A stretch of 64,000 nucleotides of DNA from Xylanimonas protaetiae. Lineage in GTDB: Bacteria; Actinomycetota; Actinomycetes; Actinomycetales; Cellulomonadaceae. Shown one piece after another: positions 46,187 through 55,045 of this stretch (positions within the stretch are counted from its first letter, which is position 1; each line of letters begins with the position of its first letter). The notes beneath the pieces were generated by a model. That model worked only from the letters and a program-made list of their open reading frames with translations, made no database searches and was not told the origin of the DNA. The stretch spans positions 2,170,001 through 2,234,000 of the forward strand of contig NZ_CP035493.1 of NCBI RefSeq assembly GCF_004135385.1, read 5' to 3'. The position numbers and the translations under genes were made by a program.

Positions 46187-47505
46187 CAGGAGTCGAAGAG
46201 GGCCTGGCCCACCCAGCCGCCGTCGCGCGTGCCCGGCGGGACCGCCCACAGGCCCGAGCCCGTGTGGCGCAGGTACTCCGAGAGCAGGTCGTTCTTGGCG
46301 AGCGCGTTCTGCATCGGGACGTAGTGCGTGGCCGGGTTGCGCACGAACGCGAGGAAGAACAGGCCCGCGTCGAGGCGCCCCAGGCCGTCCGAGCCGTCGG
46401 TGTAGTTGTAGCCCCGGCGCAGCATCCGCACCCCGCCGTTGGCGTCCGGATGGGCCATCGCCACGTGCGACGCCGGGTCGATGAGCGGCTGGCCGCCGTT
46501 GCCCTGGCGGGCGAAGTCGGGCTCCGTGCCCTCCTTGCCGCCCGAGAGCGGGGCGCCCGAGCCCTTGGTGCGGCCGATGATCGTCTCCTGCTCGTGCAGC
46601 GACCCCCGGTCCCACGTCTCGATGTTCATGCGGATGCGGCGGGCCACCAGGTAGGAGCCGCCCGCGAGCCAGGCGGCGTCCGGGTCGTCGGCGCCGGCGA
46701 CCCAGACGTGCTCGTCGAGCGCTGCGGCGTCCTCCGCGAGGATGTTCGCTGTGCCGTCCTTGAAGCCGAAGAGGTTGCGCGGCGTGGCCTGCGCCTGGGA
46801 CGTGCGCGACGTGCGGCCGTAGCCGAGCTGCGACCACCGCACCTGGGCCGTGCCGAACGCGATCCGAGCGAGGTTGCGGATGGCGTGGACGGCCACCTGC
46901 GGGTCGTCGGCGCAGGCCTGCACGGCCAGGTCGCCGCCTGTGCGGGCGTCCTCCAGCATGTCGCCGGGGAAGTGCGGCAGGTCCTCCAGCAGCGCGGGGC
47001 GGCGGTCCGCGAGCCCGAACCGGTCGTCGAAGAGCGACGGACCGAAGCCGAACGTGATGGTCAGGTTGGCGGCGCTGAGCTCCTGGGCCTCGCCCGTGTC
47101 GTCCGGCGGGGCCTCGTACGGGCCGCTGACGGGGCCCAGCTCGCCCGCGGGCAGGCCGCGCGTCATGCGCTCGGCCGCGACGGTCCATCGCTGGAGCAGG
47201 TCGACCAGGTCGTCGCGCGACGTCGTCGTGAGGTCGAACGTGGCGAAGTGCAGCCGGTCCTGCGCGCGCGTGGCGATGCCCGCCTGGTGCGTGCCGTGGA
47301 ACGGGACGACGTCGGACGCCGGCGCGGGCGCGGCGGGCGCCGCCGTCGCGCGGCCCGTGCCCAGGCCGCCCGCGAACCCCGCGGCGAGCGCGGCGAGGCC
47401 GGCGCCGCCGAAGCCCAGCAGCGAGCGGCGGGAGACGCCGGACGCGGCGGAGCCGCCCTCCGCCGGGTCGGCGGGGGCGGCTGCGCCGTGGTGCGGGTCG
47501 GTCAC
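46186..47505 (-). CDS. efeB: Dye-decolorizing peroxidase EfeB (Tat substrate)
   Basis: Haem DyP-type peroxidase of the EfeUOB iron system, 439 aa. The N-terminus has a twin-arginine signal (SRRSLLGFGGAGLAALAAGF), so it is exported folded with haem by Tat. The GxxDG motif is in NLFGFKDGTANI; a proximal histidine candidate is in PASHVAMAHPDANGG. Its role in releasing or oxidising iron for EfeU is debated. GTG overlaps the efeO stop. Confidence 0.93.
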   Translation of the reverse strand: MTDPHHGAAAPADPAEGGSAASGVSRRSLLGFGGAGLAALAAGFAGGLGTGRATAAPAAPAPASDVVPFHGTHQAGIATRAQDRLHFATFDLTTTSRDDLVDLLQRWTVAAERMTRGLPAGELGPVSGPYEAPPDDTGEAQELSAANLTITFGFGPSLFDDRFGLADRRPALLEDLPHFPGDMLEDARTGGDLAVQACADDPQVAVHAIRNLARIAFGTAQVRWSQLGYGRTSRTSQAQATPRNLFGFKDGTANILAEDAAALDEHVWVAGADDPDAAWLAGGSYLVARRIRMNIETWDRGSLHEQETIIGRTKGSGAPLSGGKEGTEPDFARQGNGGQPLIDPASHVAMAHPDANGGVRMLRRGYNYTDGSDGLGRLDAGLFFLAFVRNPATHYVPMQNALAKNDLLSEYLRHTGSGLWAVPPGTRDGGWVGQALFDS

Positions 47506-48740
47506 AGGACCACCGCGGAGGTCAGCTTGCTCAGCGGCTCGCTCAGGGCGTCGACCGCCGCGGCGAGCTCCTTGACCTGGGCCTCGCTCAGGTCGGTGTA
47601 GGAGACGAACCCGTCGCCCTGCTTGTACCCGTCGAGCAGCGTCTGCAGGGCGCCGAAGCGGGTGTCGAGCTGGTCCGCCAGGGCGGAGTCCTTCGCGGTC
47701 ACGACGTCGCGCAGGTCCTCGAAGGCCACGCGGGCGCCGTCGACGTTGGCCTGGAAGTCCCACAGGTCGGTGTGGGACCAGATCTCCTCCTCGCCGGTGA
47801 CCTTGCCCGTGGCGACCTCGTCGAGCAGGCCCTTGGCGCCGTTGCCGATCGCGGCGGCGTCGATGGTGGCGGGGAAGTCGTCGGCGTGGACGCGGTCGCT
47901 CAGCTCCTGGGTGTCGGCGAGCAGTTGGTCGGCGTACTGCGTGCGCTGCGCGTCGGTCAGCGGCGTGTAGGCGACCCCGCCGTTGGCGTCGGGCTGCGGC
48001 TGCCACAGGTCCTTCTCGAGCAGGTGCCAGCCGGTCCACTCCTGGTCCGCCTCGAGGTCGGCCTCGCGCAGGTCGGTGCGCGGGTCGAGGTCGCCGAACG
48101 ACTCCGCGACGGGCTCGATGCGCTCCCAGTGCGCGCGGGTGGGGGCGTACAGGTCGCGGGCCGTGGCGTCGTCACCCGCCTTGTAGGCGGCGACGAACTC
48201 CTGGGTGCCGGCCAGCAGCTGCTCGGTCTGGTCCTTGACGTAGGCGACGTACGACGTCGTCGCCGCGGCGATCTGGTCGGCGATCGCGCCCGTCGGGGCG
48301 ACGTCGGCGCCCGAGTCCGTGACCGTGAACGGGGCGCGGATGCCGTCGCCCACCATGCCCGGCTTGCAGGCGGTCTGGTACGACCCCGGCTTGGCCGTGA
48401 GCACCAGGTCGCGCGACAGGCCCGGGCCGATGTTCTCGACCTCGCTGACGATCCGCAGGCCGTCCTCGGCGAGCAGGTAGAACTCCGTGACGTCGTCGCC
48501 GTCGTTGGTGACCTTGAAGACGACGTTGCCCGACGGCGCCTCGGCGGCCGAGAGCGTGCAGGCGTCGGCCGTGCTGCTCACGGTGACGGTCGCAGGGCCG
48601 CCTGCGGAGGCGTCGTCGCCGGCGGCGGCGGCCGGGTCGTTCGGCGTGCAGGCGGCGGTGGCGAGCGCTGCGGCCGCGAGGGCGGCGAGCGGGAGCGAGC
48701 GCGTCAGAGCGCGCGGGAGCGTCAGGGTCTTGCGAGGCAC
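47502..48740 (-). CDS. efeO: EfeO iron-uptake protein (cupredoxin + M75)
   Basis: Extracytoplasmic component of ferrous iron uptake, 412 aa. The signal sequence RSLPLAALAAAALATAACTP suggests a lipoprotein (imperfect lipobox). A cupredoxin-like domain of about 100 residues (VVFKVTNDGDDVTEFYLLAE) is followed by the M75/imelysin domain with the metal-binding HxxE in RAHWERIEPVAESF. GTG 48740 is preceded by AAGGA. Lies between efeU and efeB. Confidence 0.92.
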   Translation of the reverse strand: MPRKTLTLPRALTRSLPLAALAAAALATAACTPNDPAAAAGDDASAGGPATVTVSSTADACTLSAAEAPSGNVVFKVTNDGDDVTEFYLLAEDGLRIVSEVENIGPGLSRDLVLTAKPGSYQTACKPGMVGDGIRAPFTVTDSGADVAPTGAIADQIAAATTSYVAYVKDQTEQLLAGTQEFVAAYKAGDDATARDLYAPTRAHWERIEPVAESFGDLDPRTDLREADLEADQEWTGWHLLEKDLWQPQPDANGGVAYTPLTDAQRTQYADQLLADTQELSDRVHADDFPATIDAAAIGNGAKGLLDEVATGKVTGEEEIWSHTDLWDFQANVDGARVAFEDLRDVVTAKDSALADQLDTRFGALQTLLDGYKQGDGFVSYTDLSEAQVKELAAAVDALSEPLSKLTSAVVL

Positions 48741-48784
48741 GATGATCCTTCGGGTCGGACCGGGAGGGTGACGGGGGAGGGAGG

Positions 48785-49636
48785 TCAGGCGGCGACGGCC
48801 TGCGGGGCCGTCCGGGCGGGCGCGGCCGGCTTGGGGCTGCCGAACGCCGTGCGGACGAACAGGTACAGCGTCGGCACCGCGTACAGCACCCAGGCGACGG
48901 CCTGGAGCCACGTGGTGGCGGGGGAGAAGTTGAAGACGCCCTTGAGGAGCGTGCCGTACCAGGACGACGGCGGGACCTGCGCGGAGACGTCGAAGGCGAG
49001 GGCGTACAGGCCGGGCAGGATGCCGGCCTCCTGGAGGTCGTGGACGCCGTAGGCGAGGACGCCGGCGGCGATGACGATCAGGAGCACGCCGGTCCAGCGG
49101 AAGAACGTGCGCAGGTTGAGGCGCAGCGCGCCGCGGTAGACGAGCCAGCCGAGCACGACCGCCACGGCGAGGCCCAGCACGGCGCCGAGCAGCGGCCGCG
49201 TCGAGGCGCCGGTGGCCTGCGCCCCGGCCCACAGGAAGAGGGCCGTCTCGAGCCCCTCGCGCCCGACGGCGAGCAGCGCCATGACCGCGACGGCCCAGCG
49301 GCCGGCGTCGACGGCCTCGTCGAGCTTGTGCTCGAGGTTGCCCTTGAGGAACCGGGCCGTCTTGCCCATCCAGAAGATCATCCAGGTGATGAGCCCGACG
49401 GCGACGATCGAGAGCGTCCCGCCGATGGCCTCCTGCGCCTCGAACGACAGCCCCTGGGGGCCGAACGTGAGCAGGGCGCCGAACCCGAGCGAGACGGCCA
49501 CGGCGACGCCGATGCCCACCCACAGCTGCGGCAGACGGTCGCGGCGCTCCGACTTCACCAGGTAGGCGACCAGGATCCCGACGACCAGGGCGGCCTCGAG
49601 GCCCTCGCGCAGGCCGATGAGGAAGTTGGCGAGCAT
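48785..49636 (-). CDS. efeU: Ferrous iron permease EfeU (FTR1 family)
   Basis: A 283-aa membrane permease with seven helices and the two iron-coordinating motifs REGLEAA (residues 10-16, FLIGLREGLEAALVVGILVA) and AVGREGLETALFLW. First gene of efeUOB. Its promoter region carries a DtxR/IdeR-like box, so expression should rise under iron limitation (inference). Confidence 0.94.
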   Translation of the reverse strand: MLANFLIGLREGLEAALVVGILVAYLVKSERRDRLPQLWVGIGVAVAVSLGFGALLTFGPQGLSFEAQEAIGGTLSIVAVGLITWMIFWMGKTARFLKGNLEHKLDEAVDAGRWAVAVMALLAVGREGLETALFLWAGAQATGASTRPLLGAVLGLAVAVVLGWLVYRGALRLNLRTFFRWTGVLLIVIAAGVLAYGVHDLQEAGILPGLYALAFDVSAQVPPSSWYGTLLKGVFNFSPATTWLQAVAWVLYAVPTLYLFVRTAFGSPKPAAPARTAPQAVAA

Positions 49637-49664
49637 GTCACTCCTGGAGACGTCCCCGGCGGGG

Positions 49665-49683
49665 ATAGGTGAGCCTTACCTGA
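49665..49683 (-). promoter_or_regulatory. DtxR/IdeR-like iron box before efeU
   Basis: ataggtgagccttacctga agrees with the known consensus TWAGGTWAGSCTWACCTWA at 16 of 19 positions. It is located 29 bases upstream of the efeU start, just downstream of the predicted -10, where a bound repressor would block transcription. Confidence 0.75.
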
Positions 49684-49697
49684 CGACAGGACCGCAC

Positions 49698-49725
49698 GCT
49701 ATACGAGCCAGGTCGAATTCCACAA
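49698..49725 (-). promoter_or_regulatory. efeU promoter
   Basis: On the minus strand TTGTGG (49725-49720) and TATAGC (49703-49698) are spaced by 16 bases. A near-palindrome GAATTCCACA / TGTGGTAATTC (49715-49744) overlaps the -35 and could bind a further regulator. Confidence 0.55.
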
Positions 49726-49742
49726 CACGCCCGTGTGGTAAT

Positions 49743-50264
49743 TCACGCGCCGGGGCGGCTCGGCGCCTCCAGCAGGGCCAGAAGCCCAGGCAGCGCCGTC
49801 GCGAAGGCCGGCAGGAGCGGCAGGCGGTCCGTCTTGCGCACCGAGACCCACCGCACGTCCAGGCTCTCCAGGTCCGTCACCGCAGGCTGGAGGTCGACGC
49901 CGTCGCGCACCTCCGCGACCACGGTCGTGTACCGCCACACGCCGTGGTCGAGCACGTGCCGGCCGACCACGCGCACGAGCCCCGCCGCGATGCCCGCCTC
50001 CTCCGCCGACTCGCGCAGCGCCCCCGTCACGGCGTCCTCGCCCGCGGCCAGCGCCCCGCCCGGGATGCCCCACGTGCCGCCGTGGTGCGACCACAGGGCC
50101 CGGTGCTGCAGCACGACGTCGGAGACCACGCCGCCGGGCGACCGGCGTGCCAGCAGCAGCCCCGCCGCCCCGTACAGGCCCCAGTGGCGGTGCTCCGCGT
50201 CCCCGAAGGAGCACGCGACCCAGCCGTCGCCGTCGTGGCGGTGGTGCGGGCCGGGGCTGGGCAT
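49743..50264 (-). CDS. Nudix hydrolase
   Basis: A 173-aa protein with a complete Nudix box, GGALAAGEDAVTGALRESAEE then AGI (Gx5Ex7REUxEExGU), in the middle of the fold. It hydrolyses a nucleoside diphosphate linked to another moiety; the substrate is not predictable. ATG follows TAGCCT by 6 nt (minus strand, leaderless). Divergent from the MFS gene. Confidence 0.87.
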   Translation of the reverse strand: MPSPGPHHRHDGDGWVACSFGDAEHRHWGLYGAAGLLLARRSPGGVVSDVVLQHRALWSHHGGTWGIPGGALAAGEDAVTGALRESAEEAGIAAGLVRVVGRHVLDHGVWRYTTVVAEVRDGVDLQPAVTDLESLDVRWVSVRKTDRLPLLPAFATALPGLLALLEAPSRPGA

Positions 50265-50353
50265 GGCGCCAGGCTAGTCGGACCCCTCGACATCTCGGGC
50301 CGCACGGACGGGTGACCGATGAGTCGCGGGACGCCGCGGCGTCGGAACCGATC

Positions 50354-51790
50354 ATGACGGACACCACGACGATGCCCGGCTGGAAGCGCAACGCGACCAT
50401 CTTCCTGGCCGGGCAGACGGTCTCCCTGCTCGGCTCCATGCTGGTGCAGTACGCGGTCATGTGGCACCTGACCATCACCACGCGCTCCGGCACCGTGATG
50501 ATGTGGTCGATCGTCTTCGGCATGCTGCCGCAGGCGTTCGTCAGCGTGCTCGGCGGCGTCTGGGCCGACCGGCACCACCGCAAGTGGCTCATCATGGGCT
50601 CCGACACCGCCATCGCCGTCGTCACGCTGGGGCTCGCGCTCGTCATGGCCTCCGGCGTCGACGACCTGTGGCTCATCTACGCGGCGCTCGCGGTCCGCTC
50701 CGCGTTCGCGGGCGTCCAGACGCCCGCGGTGAGCGCGATGATCCCGCAGGTCGTCCCCGAGGACCAGCTCCTGCGGATCAACGGGCTCAACCAGTCCATC
50801 CAGTCCGCGATGATGCTGCTCGCCCCCGTGGTCGCGGCCGGGATCTACGCCAGCTTCGACATCGTCGCCGTCTTCTTCGTCGACGTGGTGACGGCGATGA
50901 TCGGCGTCGGCCTGCTGGCGCTCGTGCCGGTCGCACGCCTCGTGCGGCCCACCGGGCCCGGCGACGCCCCCGCCTACCTCGACGACCTGCGCGCGGGCCT
51001 GCGGTACGTGGTGCGGCACGCCGCCGTGCGCTGGCTCATGGTGCTGTTCGCCGTGACCATGCTGCTGGTCGGGGCGCCCGCGTTCCTCACCCCGCTCATG
51101 GTGGCGCGCACGTTCGGCGACGAGGTCTGGAAGCTCACCGCCAACGAGGTCGCCTGGTCCATCGGCATGCTCGGGGCAGGGCTCGTCATCGCGGCGCTCG
51201 GGCCGCGCGTGAAGCGGCACATGGCGATCATCGTCGCGTCCGTGGTGGGCGCCGGGGTGTTCACGGGGCTGCTCGGGCTCGCCACCACCATGTGGGTGTT
51301 CTTCGCGCTCGGCTTCGTCGTCTCCGCGACCTACGCCACCATGTTCGCCCCGGCCATGACGCTCATGCAGACGACCGTGGAGCCCCAGTACCAGGGGCGG
51401 GTGTTCGGGTTCTTCGGCATCGTCATGTCCGTGGGGATGCCGCTCAGCATGGTGGTGTTCGGGCCGCTCGCCGACCGGTACTCCGTCGAGTCGCTGCTGG
51501 TCGTCGCCGGCGCGCTGCTGGTCGCCTTCGTCGGCGCGCTGCTCGCGCTGCCGCCCACGCGGCGGTCGCTCGCGGCGCTCGCGGCCGCGCCCGAGACGAC
51601 GCCGCCCGAGACGGTCCCGCCCGAGGCGGCCGCGCCGGAGACGACGACGCCGCCGGGAACGACGCCGCCCGGAACGACGCCGCCCGGGACCGCCGCCTCG
51701 CCGCGCACGGCCGACGGCGCCGGGGGCACGCTGGACCCGTGGGTCGAGGACGTCACGGAGGAGACCCGGAGATGGGAGACCAGGAGATGA
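50354..51790 (+). CDS. MFS transporter
   Basis: A 478-aa major facilitator protein with about twelve helices, starting IFLAGQTVSLLGSMLVQYAV; GGVWADRHHRKWLIMGSDTA is the loop 2-3 motif. The pattern is of the MefA/enterobactin-exporter-like group; the substrate (drug, macrolide or siderophore) is unknown. The C-terminal tail has Pro/Thr repeats (TTPPGTTPPGTTPPG). In-frame GTG 50312 would add 14 residues. The stop overlaps the next start. Confidence 0.85.
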   Translation: MTDTTTMPGWKRNATIFLAGQTVSLLGSMLVQYAVMWHLTITTRSGTVMMWSIVFGMLPQAFVSVLGGVWADRHHRKWLIMGSDTAIAVVTLGLALVMASGVDDLWLIYAALAVRSAFAGVQTPAVSAMIPQVVPEDQLLRINGLNQSIQSAMMLLAPVVAAGIYASFDIVAVFFVDVVTAMIGVGLLALVPVARLVRPTGPGDAPAYLDDLRAGLRYVVRHAAVRWLMVLFAVTMLLVGAPAFLTPLMVARTFGDEVWKLTANEVAWSIGMLGAGLVIAALGPRVKRHMAIIVASVVGAGVFTGLLGLATTMWVFFALGFVVSATYATMFAPAMTLMQTTVEPQYQGRVFGFFGIVMSVGMPLSMVVFGPLADRYSVESLLVVAGALLVAFVGALLALPPTRRSLAALAAAPETTPPETVPPEAAAPETTTPPGTTPPGTTPPGTAASPRTADGAGGTLDPWVEDVTEETRRWETRR

Positions 51791-52266
51791 GCGAGCCCCA
51801 GATCGAGGTGCGGGCCGTCCCGGAGCAGCACGTCGCCCGCCTGGAGGCGTTCGCGCCGCGGATGGGGCCCGAGTTCGTCGGACCCGTCGTCGGGCCCCTG
51901 TTCGGGCAGGTGCCCGCGCTGCTCGACGCCGCGGGCGTGCCCGTCGCGGGCCCGCCGCTCGGGGTCTACGAGGCTGCCGCCGAGGGCGAGCCCGGCGCGG
52001 TGCGCATCGTCGTCGCGTTCCCCGTCGCGGCCGACGTCACGGAGGTGCCGGGGCTCGACGTCGGCACGCTGCCGGGACTCGAGCGGGCCGCCGTCCTGGT
52101 CCACCACGGCGGCCCGGACACGCTGGGGGCGGCGTGGATGGCGTACCTGGACCGGCTGGCCGCCGAAGGGTACGACACGACGTCGCACTCCCGCGAGGTC
52201 TACGTGTCGCCGCCGGACGTGCCCGAGCACGAGTGGGACACGCTGCTGGTGGTGCAGCTGCGGTAG
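51787..52266 (+). CDS. GyrI-like/effector-binding domain protein
   Basis: A 159-aa stand-alone SOUL/GyrI-like small-molecule-binding domain: QIEVRAVPEQHVARLEAFAP at the start, the conserved ending YVSPPDVPEHEWDTLLVVQL typical of AraC effector-binding domains, and VPVAGPPLGVYEA in between. It may sequester or sense a compound moved by the MFS transporter. ATG 51787 overlaps the MFS stop; ATG 51772 in frame has the better ribosome-binding site. Confidence 0.75.
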   Translation: MSEPQIEVRAVPEQHVARLEAFAPRMGPEFVGPVVGPLFGQVPALLDAAGVPVAGPPLGVYEAAAEGEPGAVRIVVAFPVAADVTEVPGLDVGTLPGLERAAVLVHHGGPDTLGAAWMAYLDRLAAEGYDTTSHSREVYVSPPDVPEHEWDTLLVVQLR

Positions 52267-52297
52267 CGCGCGGGGTGCGCTGCCGCGCGGGCCGCGA

Positions 52298-52328
52298 TCG
52301 GAGCGTGCGCACCGGATCGGAGCGTGCG
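52298..52328. repeat. Intergenic repeat B, copy 2
   Basis: tcggagcgtgcgcaccggat then cggagcgtgcg, like copy 1 at 37561-37591; an inverted acgttccgat follows at 52358-52367, so the element can fold. It lies between the convergent GyrI-like and carboxylase genes. Confidence 0.65.
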
Positions 52329-52381
52329 GCGCATCGCACGCGCCGATCCCGGAACCACGTTCCGATCGGGCGGGCGACCGC

Positions 52382-54166
52382 CTACGCGATCTCGCAGATC
52401 GACGTGCCCGCCGAGACCGACGCGCCGGGCGTCAGCGTCAGGCCGGTGATCGTGCCCGCCTTGTGGGCGAGCAGCGGCTGCTCCATCTTCATGGCCTCGA
52501 GCACGACGACGAGGTCGCCCTCGGCCACCTCGGCGCCCTCCGCGACGGCGACCTTGACGATGGTGCCCTGCATCGGCGAGGCGAGCGTGTTGCCCGTCGC
52601 GCCGCGGCCGGCACCGCCGTTGCGGCGGGCCGTCGGGCGGCGCTGGGCCGCGCCGCGCGCGTTGGCCGTGCGGGCGCGCCCGGCGGCGACGCCCAGCCCG
52701 GCGGGCAGCACCACCTCCAGGCGGCGGCCGCCCACCTCGACGACGACGCGCTCGGCCTGCGGCTGGAGCTCCTCGTCCTCGTCGTCGGGCGTCGGCGTGG
52801 CGGCGGGGGCCAGCGCGGCGACGGCGTCGGCGAAGTCGGTCTCGATCCAGCGCGTGTGGACGCGGAAGTCGCCGACGAAGTCGGGCGCCTCGAGCACGGC
52901 CCGGTGGAACGGCACGACCGTGGGGATGCCCTCGACCTCGAGCTCGCGCAGCGCGCGGCGGGCGCGCTCCACGGCCTGGGTGCGCGTGGCGCCCGTGACG
53001 ATGACCTTCGCGATCATCGAGTCGAAGCTCCCCGAGACGGTGTCGCCCTCGACGACGCCCGTGTCGACGCGCACGCCCGGGCCGGACGGCCAGCGCAGCG
53101 TCGTGATCTTGCCGGGGGCGGGCAGGAAGCCCGCGGCGGGGTCCTCGCCGTTGATGCGGAACTCGAGGCTGTGGCCGCGCACCGTGGTCGACTCGTAGCC
53201 GAGCGCCTCGCCGTTCGCGATGCGCAGCTGCTCGCGGACCAGGTCGATGCCCGTGACCTCCTCGGTCACTGGGTGCTCCACCTGGAGGCGGGTGTTGACC
53301 TCGAGGAACGAGATGGTGCCGTCGACGCCCACGAGGAACTCGCACGTGCCGGCACCGACGTAGCCCGCCTCGCGCAGGATGGCCTTCGAGGCGCGGTCCA
53401 GCTCGGCGTTCTGCTCGGCGCTGAGGAAGGGCGCGGGGGCCTCCTCGACGAGCTTCTGGTGGCGGCGCTGCAGCGAGCAGTCGCGCGTGGAGACGACGAC
53501 GACGGTGCCGAACGCGTCGGCGAGGCACTGCGTCTCGACGTGGCGCGGGCGGTCCAGGTAGCGCTCCACGAAGCACTCGCCGCGCCCGAACGCGGCGACG
53601 GCCTCGCGCACCGCGGACTCGTACAGCTCCTCGATCTCCTCGAACGTGCGGGCCACCTTGAGGCCGCGGCCGCCGCCGCCGAACGCCGCCTTGATGGCGA
53701 CGGGCAGGCCGTGCTCCTGGGCGAACTCGACAACCTCGGCGGCCGACTCGACGGGGTCGGGCGTGCCCGGCACGAGGGGCGCGCCGGCGCGCAGCGCGAT
53801 GTGGCGCGCGCTCACCTTGTCGCCGAGGGACTCGATGGCGGCGGGCGGCGGGCCGATCCACACGAGCCCGGCGTCGATGACGGCCTGCGCGAACGCGGCG
53901 TTCTCGGAGAGGAACCCGTACCCGGGGTGCACGGCGTCGGCGCCGGACCGCTGGGCGACGTCGAGCAGCTTCGCGACGTCGAGGTAGGTCTCCTGGGCCC
54001 GGACCCCGCCGAGGGCGAACGCCTCGTCGGCGACGCGCACGTGCAGCGCCTGACGGTCGGGATCGGCGTAGACCGCGACGGACGCGAGGCCGGCGTCGGC
54101 GCACGCGCGCGCGACCCGGACGGCGATCTCGCCGCGGTTGGCGATGAGGACCTTGGTGATGGGCAC
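52382..54166 (-). CDS. Acyl-CoA carboxylase alpha subunit (biotin carboxylase + BCCP)
   Basis: A 594-aa subunit of acetyl-/propionyl-CoA carboxylase (AccA3-like). Residues 1-450 form biotin carboxylase: [20 protein letters not shown], the Gly-rich ATP loop [35 protein letters not shown]. The C-terminal 75 are the biotin carrier with EAMKME (biotinylated K560). It partners with AccD and AccE at 58-60 kb, and BirA (60.4 kb) attaches its biotin. GTG follows TACGGT by 5 nt. Confidence 0.95.
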   Translation of the reverse strand: MPITKVLIANRGEIAVRVARACADAGLASVAVYADPDRQALHVRVADEAFALGGVRAQETYLDVAKLLDVAQRSGADAVHPGYGFLSENAAFAQAVIDAGLVWIGPPPAAIESLGDKVSARHIALRAGAPLVPGTPDPVESAAEVVEFAQEHGLPVAIKAAFGGGGRGLKVARTFEEIEELYESAVREAVAAFGRGECFVERYLDRPRHVETQCLADAFGTVVVVSTRDCSLQRRHQKLVEEAPAPFLSAEQNAELDRASKAILREAGYVGAGTCEFLVGVDGTISFLEVNTRLQVEHPVTEEVTGIDLVREQLRIANGEALGYESTTVRGHSLEFRINGEDPAAGFLPAPGKITTLRWPSGPGVRVDTGVVEGDTVSGSFDSMIAKVIVTGATRTQAVERARRALRELEVEGIPTVVPFHRAVLEAPDFVGDFRVHTRWIETDFADAVAALAPAATPTPDDEDEELQPQAERVVVEVGGRRLEVVLPAGLGVAAGRARTANARGAAQRRPTARRNGGAGRGATGNTLASPMQGTIVKVAVAEGAEVAEGDLVVVLEAMKMEQPLLAHKAGTITGLTLTPGASVSAGTSICEIA

Positions 54167-54230
54167 GGCTCACCGTATCGCCCGCACCCGCGTGCGGACC
54201 GGCCCCGTTGCGGCCAACGCCCTCGCGGGG

Positions 54231-54253
54231 CGTTTGTGGGAACCCACCAAACG
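54231..54253. promoter_or_regulatory. Candidate operator before the carboxylase alpha gene
   Basis: Near-palindrome cgtttgtggg AA cccaccaaacg, about 65 bases upstream of the alpha-subunit start. A similar element (ccgttggcgg AA ccccacaacgg) lies at 60301-60323 between accD and birA. A smaller palindrome GTTGCGGCCAAC is at 54207-54218. Regulator unknown. Confidence 0.55.
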
Positions 54254-54278
54254 ATCGCGGGCGGTGGTGGGGCCTCCG

Positions 54279-54956
54279 TCAGTCGCGGAGCGCGCGCCAG
54301 GGGACGTCGATCTCGTCGAGCAGCTCGCGCAGCAGCGGCAGCGAGATACCGACGACGCCGTGGTGGTCGCCCTCGACGCGGTCGACGTACGGCCCGCCGA
54401 GGCCGTCGATCGTGTACGCGCCCGCGACGCGCAGCGGCTCGCCCGTGGCGACGTAGGCGCGGATCTCGTCGTCGTCGATGTCGGCGAAGTGGCACACGGC
54501 CGACGACGTCGCGCCGAGGGTCGCGCCCGTCCCGCCGTCCGCCGCGTCGCGCAGGTCGACGACCCAGTGGCCCGTGTGGAGCGTGCCGGCCCTGCCGCGC
54601 ATCGCCTGCCAGCGGGCGACGGCGTCGTCGGCGTCGGCCGGCTTGCCCAGGATCTCGCCGTCCAGCTCGAGCATGGAGTCGCAGCCGACGACGACCGCGT
54701 CGGAGAGGCGGGCGCCGAGCATGTCGGCGGTCGTCTCGTCGTCCTCGACGCGGCGGGCGACGTCCTCGGCCTTGGCCTGGGCGAGCAGCAGCACGGCGTC
54801 GGCGGGCTCAAGCTCCCCGAACCGCTCGCGCGCGGCGGCCAGGACGGCGTCCTCGTCGACGCTCGACACGACGACGGTGGGGGTGACGCCCGCGGCCTTG
54901 AGGGTGCTCAAACGGGCGGGGGACTGGGAGGCAAGAACCACATGCACGGAAGCCAC
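54279..54956 (-). CDS. maf: Maf family nucleotide pyrophosphatase
   Basis: House-cleaning nucleoside triphosphate pyrophosphatase, 225 aa, acting on non-canonical or modified NTPs. VVLASQSPARLSTLKAAGV is the family start; VVVGCDSMLELDGEILGKP holds the catalytic aspartate; GAYTIDGLGGPYVDRVEGD is the third motif. GTG follows TAGCCT by 6 nt. Position near the carboxylase genes is as in mycobacteria. Confidence 0.94.
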   Translation of the reverse strand: MASVHVVLASQSPARLSTLKAAGVTPTVVVSSVDEDAVLAAARERFGELEPADAVLLLAQAKAEDVARRVEDDETTADMLGARLSDAVVVGCDSMLELDGEILGKPADADDAVARWQAMRGRAGTLHTGHWVVDLRDAADGGTGATLGATSSAVCHFADIDDDEIRAYVATGEPLRVAGAYTIDGLGGPYVDRVEGDHHGVVGISLPLLRELLDEIDVPWRALRD

Positions 54957-54979
54957 GCGCCCAGGCTAGGCGCTATCCC

Positions 54980-55041
54980 GTCGCGCGACCCTGGATGTCC
55001 GGTTCTGGCGACCCAGAACCGGACATCCAGGGTCGCGCGAC
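54980..55041. terminator. Perfect 29-bp palindrome D
   Basis: Arms 54980-55008 and 55013-55041 are perfectly complementary around a 4-base loop CGAC (arm inner part ggatgtccggttctgg). It lies between the AEC transporter stop and the maf start on the same strand. Likely a strong terminator; the length is unusual. Confidence 0.8.
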
Positions 55042-55045
55042 ACCC

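Noticed and set aside
51590-51700. Pro/Thr repeats at the MFS C-terminus as a frameshift or misassembly.
   Set aside because: The frame stays open and ends in a normal overlap with the next gene; it is a low-complexity tail.
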